Source: Sipunculus nudus (taxonomy: Eukaryota > Annelida > Sipuncula > Golfingiida > Sipunculidae). From it: a stretch of 64,000 nt of DNA. Location: contig CM049316.1 in NCBI GenBank assembly GCA_026874595.1, positions 19,925,839-19,989,838 of the forward strand, in the 5' to 3' direction. The position numbers and the translations under genes were made by a program. A model generated the notes under the pieces. That model searched no databases. It saw nothing but the letters and a program-made list of their open reading frames with translations, and was not told the DNA's origin. Numbering within the stretch: the stretch's first letter is position 1; the number at the start of each line of letters is the position of its first letter. Of the stretch, positions 62,626 to 64,000 are shown piece after piece.

Positions 62626-62827
62626 CAGAAGCGGATCCAGGGGGAGGGTCCAGTGGTCCCCCTTTCCAGCGGCGGCAACCTTTTTTTTAAGAATTTCAGA
62701 CCTTTTTTGCGGCCTGGAAACCCCTCCCCCACCCCTCCCCTTCTGGACCTATGGACCTTTTTAGGGTTTTTCATAAGTATTCTAGGCCTGGACCCACCCT
62801 TTTCCTAAATTCCTGGATCTGCCCCTG
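62626..62827. mobile_element. hAT5-like MITE, copy 2
   Basis: Same ends as copy 1: CAGAAGCGGATCCAGG and CCTGGATCTGCCCCTG. GTATT flanks on both sides (62621-62625 and 62828-62832), an independent 5-bp target duplication. Inner CT-rich sequence is similar but rearranged. A frame at 62488-62808 runs through it and is not a gene. Confidence 0.75.
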
Positions 62828-63031
62828 GTATTCCAATCAATTTCAACACGGATGTAATCTTGAAACGCCGCAAACTATATAGCAGACGGATCATCAAAAT
62901 AATGCATCCATGAAATTTTGATTAGTAGTGAAGGAACAGCCTGAATTCAATCGATCAGGACTTTGCGGGAGGAAAGTCGAACGGCTGCATCAAAGGCTAA
63001 TAAAATAAACTCGTTAGGCAAAAAAAAAAAA

Positions 63032-63346
63032 GTACGGTTCTCAAGCACTTTTTATAAATCAATGCGGGCGGGCGTTTTTTTTTTTTTTTTGTTTTGTGTT
63101 TTATTTTTTTTTGGTATGTTTCTATAAAAATGTCAAATGATAAGGGAAAAGCAAGATAATAACAGATTTATTTTGCTAAACAAGTAAAAGCACTACATAA
63201 CAAAGGAAAATGTATGATTTTTATCTTCTTGAAAGAAATGTCCGAGCGGCTGCAGCTCAGAATTGGTAAGTTTCTATTGAAAATCAAAATAAAAATGTTT
63301 GATGCGGGGGTTTAAAATTGATGCGGGCGGTGCCTGAGAACCATAC
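63032..63346 (+). mobile_element. MITE with GTTCTCARGCAC ends, copy 2
   Basis: The left end GTACGGTTCTCAAGCACT and the reverse complement of the right end, GTATGGTTCTCAGGCACC, are terminal inverted repeats. Both arms carry a sub-terminal ATCAATGCGGGCGGG-type segment that is retained here and decayed in copy 1 (ATCAGTGCAGGCATG). It appears younger and longer than copy 1 and is flanked by A/T runs, so no target duplication can be called. Confidence 0.75.
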
Positions 63347-64000
63347 CTTTTATTTTATTTATTTATTTATTTATTTTATTTTATTATTATTTTTTTTTTT
63401 TTTTGCCTTAAAAGGGCCTATTCCAATATGTGTGACGTCTGTTAACTGAAGATTATCCCTTGAACATTATAAAAATATAGGTAAAAAAAAACACCCTATC
63501 TTGGCATCGCACACATGTTGTTTGTTTGTTTATACGCGCATGTTTATAAAGTTGGGGACTCGCCAAAATAACCCAAACGCATTCGACAAGGACATCTGGC
63601 GACAAGTCAGAGAACCTTGCAGAATTTTACAAAGGGCGTTTTGTAGCTATAGTCACCTTTCAACTTCCCAGCATATGCAACTGACCACTTTAGATAACGC
63701 GTGGCCTTTCTCTTTGCCAACATTGAAGCAAGAACCGTGTTTATAAACAGCTTGTAACTAAACAAGCTCACACATCCATCACAGAGGCGATATTAGAACT
63801 TTTCTGAACAGGAATCACCAATATGGCATTTTAAAGCATGATTTGCTTTGAGAATATAACCATGAAAGAAGCAACTTTGGTCACAATTTTTTCATAATTG
63901 AATTAGGATCAAGCAAACGGCCCTGAATATGTAACCTAAAATCGCATTAAGTCTACAGAAAAGGCAGATGGATAGCTTAAAATTTATATTTTTGACTCAT
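63347..64000. other. Non-coding right edge
   Basis: Begins with a TTTA/T-rich low-complexity run (63347-63405). The plus-strand frame at 63501-63746 has normal-looking composition and slightly more CpG than its flanks, but no splice sites or recognisable motif support it. Confidence 0.35.

Noticed and set aside
62488-62808. 106-codon plus-strand frame
   Set aside because: Over half of it is the hAT5-like MITE at 62626-62827.
1-64000. CRISPR-like arrays, because of many regular repeats
   Set aside because: Repeats are contiguous or have related spacers, no cas genes exist, and the sequence is clearly animal nuclear DNA.
1-64000. tRNA or rRNA genes
   Set aside because: I looked for B-box-like GGTTCGAATC and rRNA-like blocks. 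The GGTTCGACTGTA at 46438 belongs to a MITE end, and no cloverleaf was found. A covariance-model scan would be decisive.

Overview
The window looks like intron-rich or intergenic DNA from a marine lophotrochozoan, most likely a bivalve mollusc. It is AT-rich, has no long open reading frame, and holds few convincing exons. Short transposon remnants and tandem repeats of bivalve type fill much of it. The organism call rests on repeat style: internal tandem repeats followed by an ACGG-type microsatellite and a hairpin end, as in the 'pearl' or non-autonomous Helitron elements of bivalves. No sequence search was possible.

The only coding sequence I can defend is two short first coding exons on the minus strand, about 19 kb apart: 36943-36691 (exon 1b) and 17940-17775 (exon 1a). 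Both have an in-frame stop just upstream of the ATG. Both end after the first base of a codon, with that base being G, directly before a GT donor. They can therefore join the same downstream exon, which would lie towards or beyond the left edge. I read them as alternative N-termini of one leftward gene. One starts MGCAGSKK (likely myristoylated and palmitoylated); the other starts with an Arg/Ser/Tyr-rich segment. The gene is not identified. A plakin/spectraplakin-type cytoskeletal gene is one hypothesis because that family uses short alternative first exons of this phase. Weaker candidate untranslated exons are at 38499-38585, 44651-44683 and around 51701-51935. Possible promoters are at 17941-18320 and 61380-61780.

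Layout: 40-bp minisatellite (364-718, 1313-1425); pogo-like MITE (3677-4277); 80-bp repeats rich in TCAAGGTCA (5620-5975); diverged 170-bp repeats (9555-9900, inverted relative at 43205-43460); 17-bp repeat array (12401-13270); exon 1a (17.8 kb); 134-bp repeat array (19195-20175); degenerate 35-bp repeats (22855-23545); duplicated block (26.6-27.1 kb); a 5.4-kb composite element (27994-33402) made of a 280-bp-repeat element and a 12-unit, 336-bp array; exon 1b (36.7 kb); MITE (37196-37483); further copies of the 280-bp-repeat element at 39561-40914 and 52884-54400; pogo-like MITE (45994-46446); two hAT5-like MITEs (46669-46861, 62626-62827); two opposed copies of another MITE (58810-59051, 63032-63346); and a hairpin MITE (61150-61271).

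If exon 1b is used, the 336-bp array lies in its first intron and is transcribed antisense to the orientation given here. The array is the most striking structure. It has a two-unit (672-bp) higher-order period, nine exact copies of the X-box-like sequence GTTTCCATGGAGAC, and a GGTGGCGCCACC palindrome in most units that contains a CTCF-like core on both strands. Any regulatory role for these is inference.
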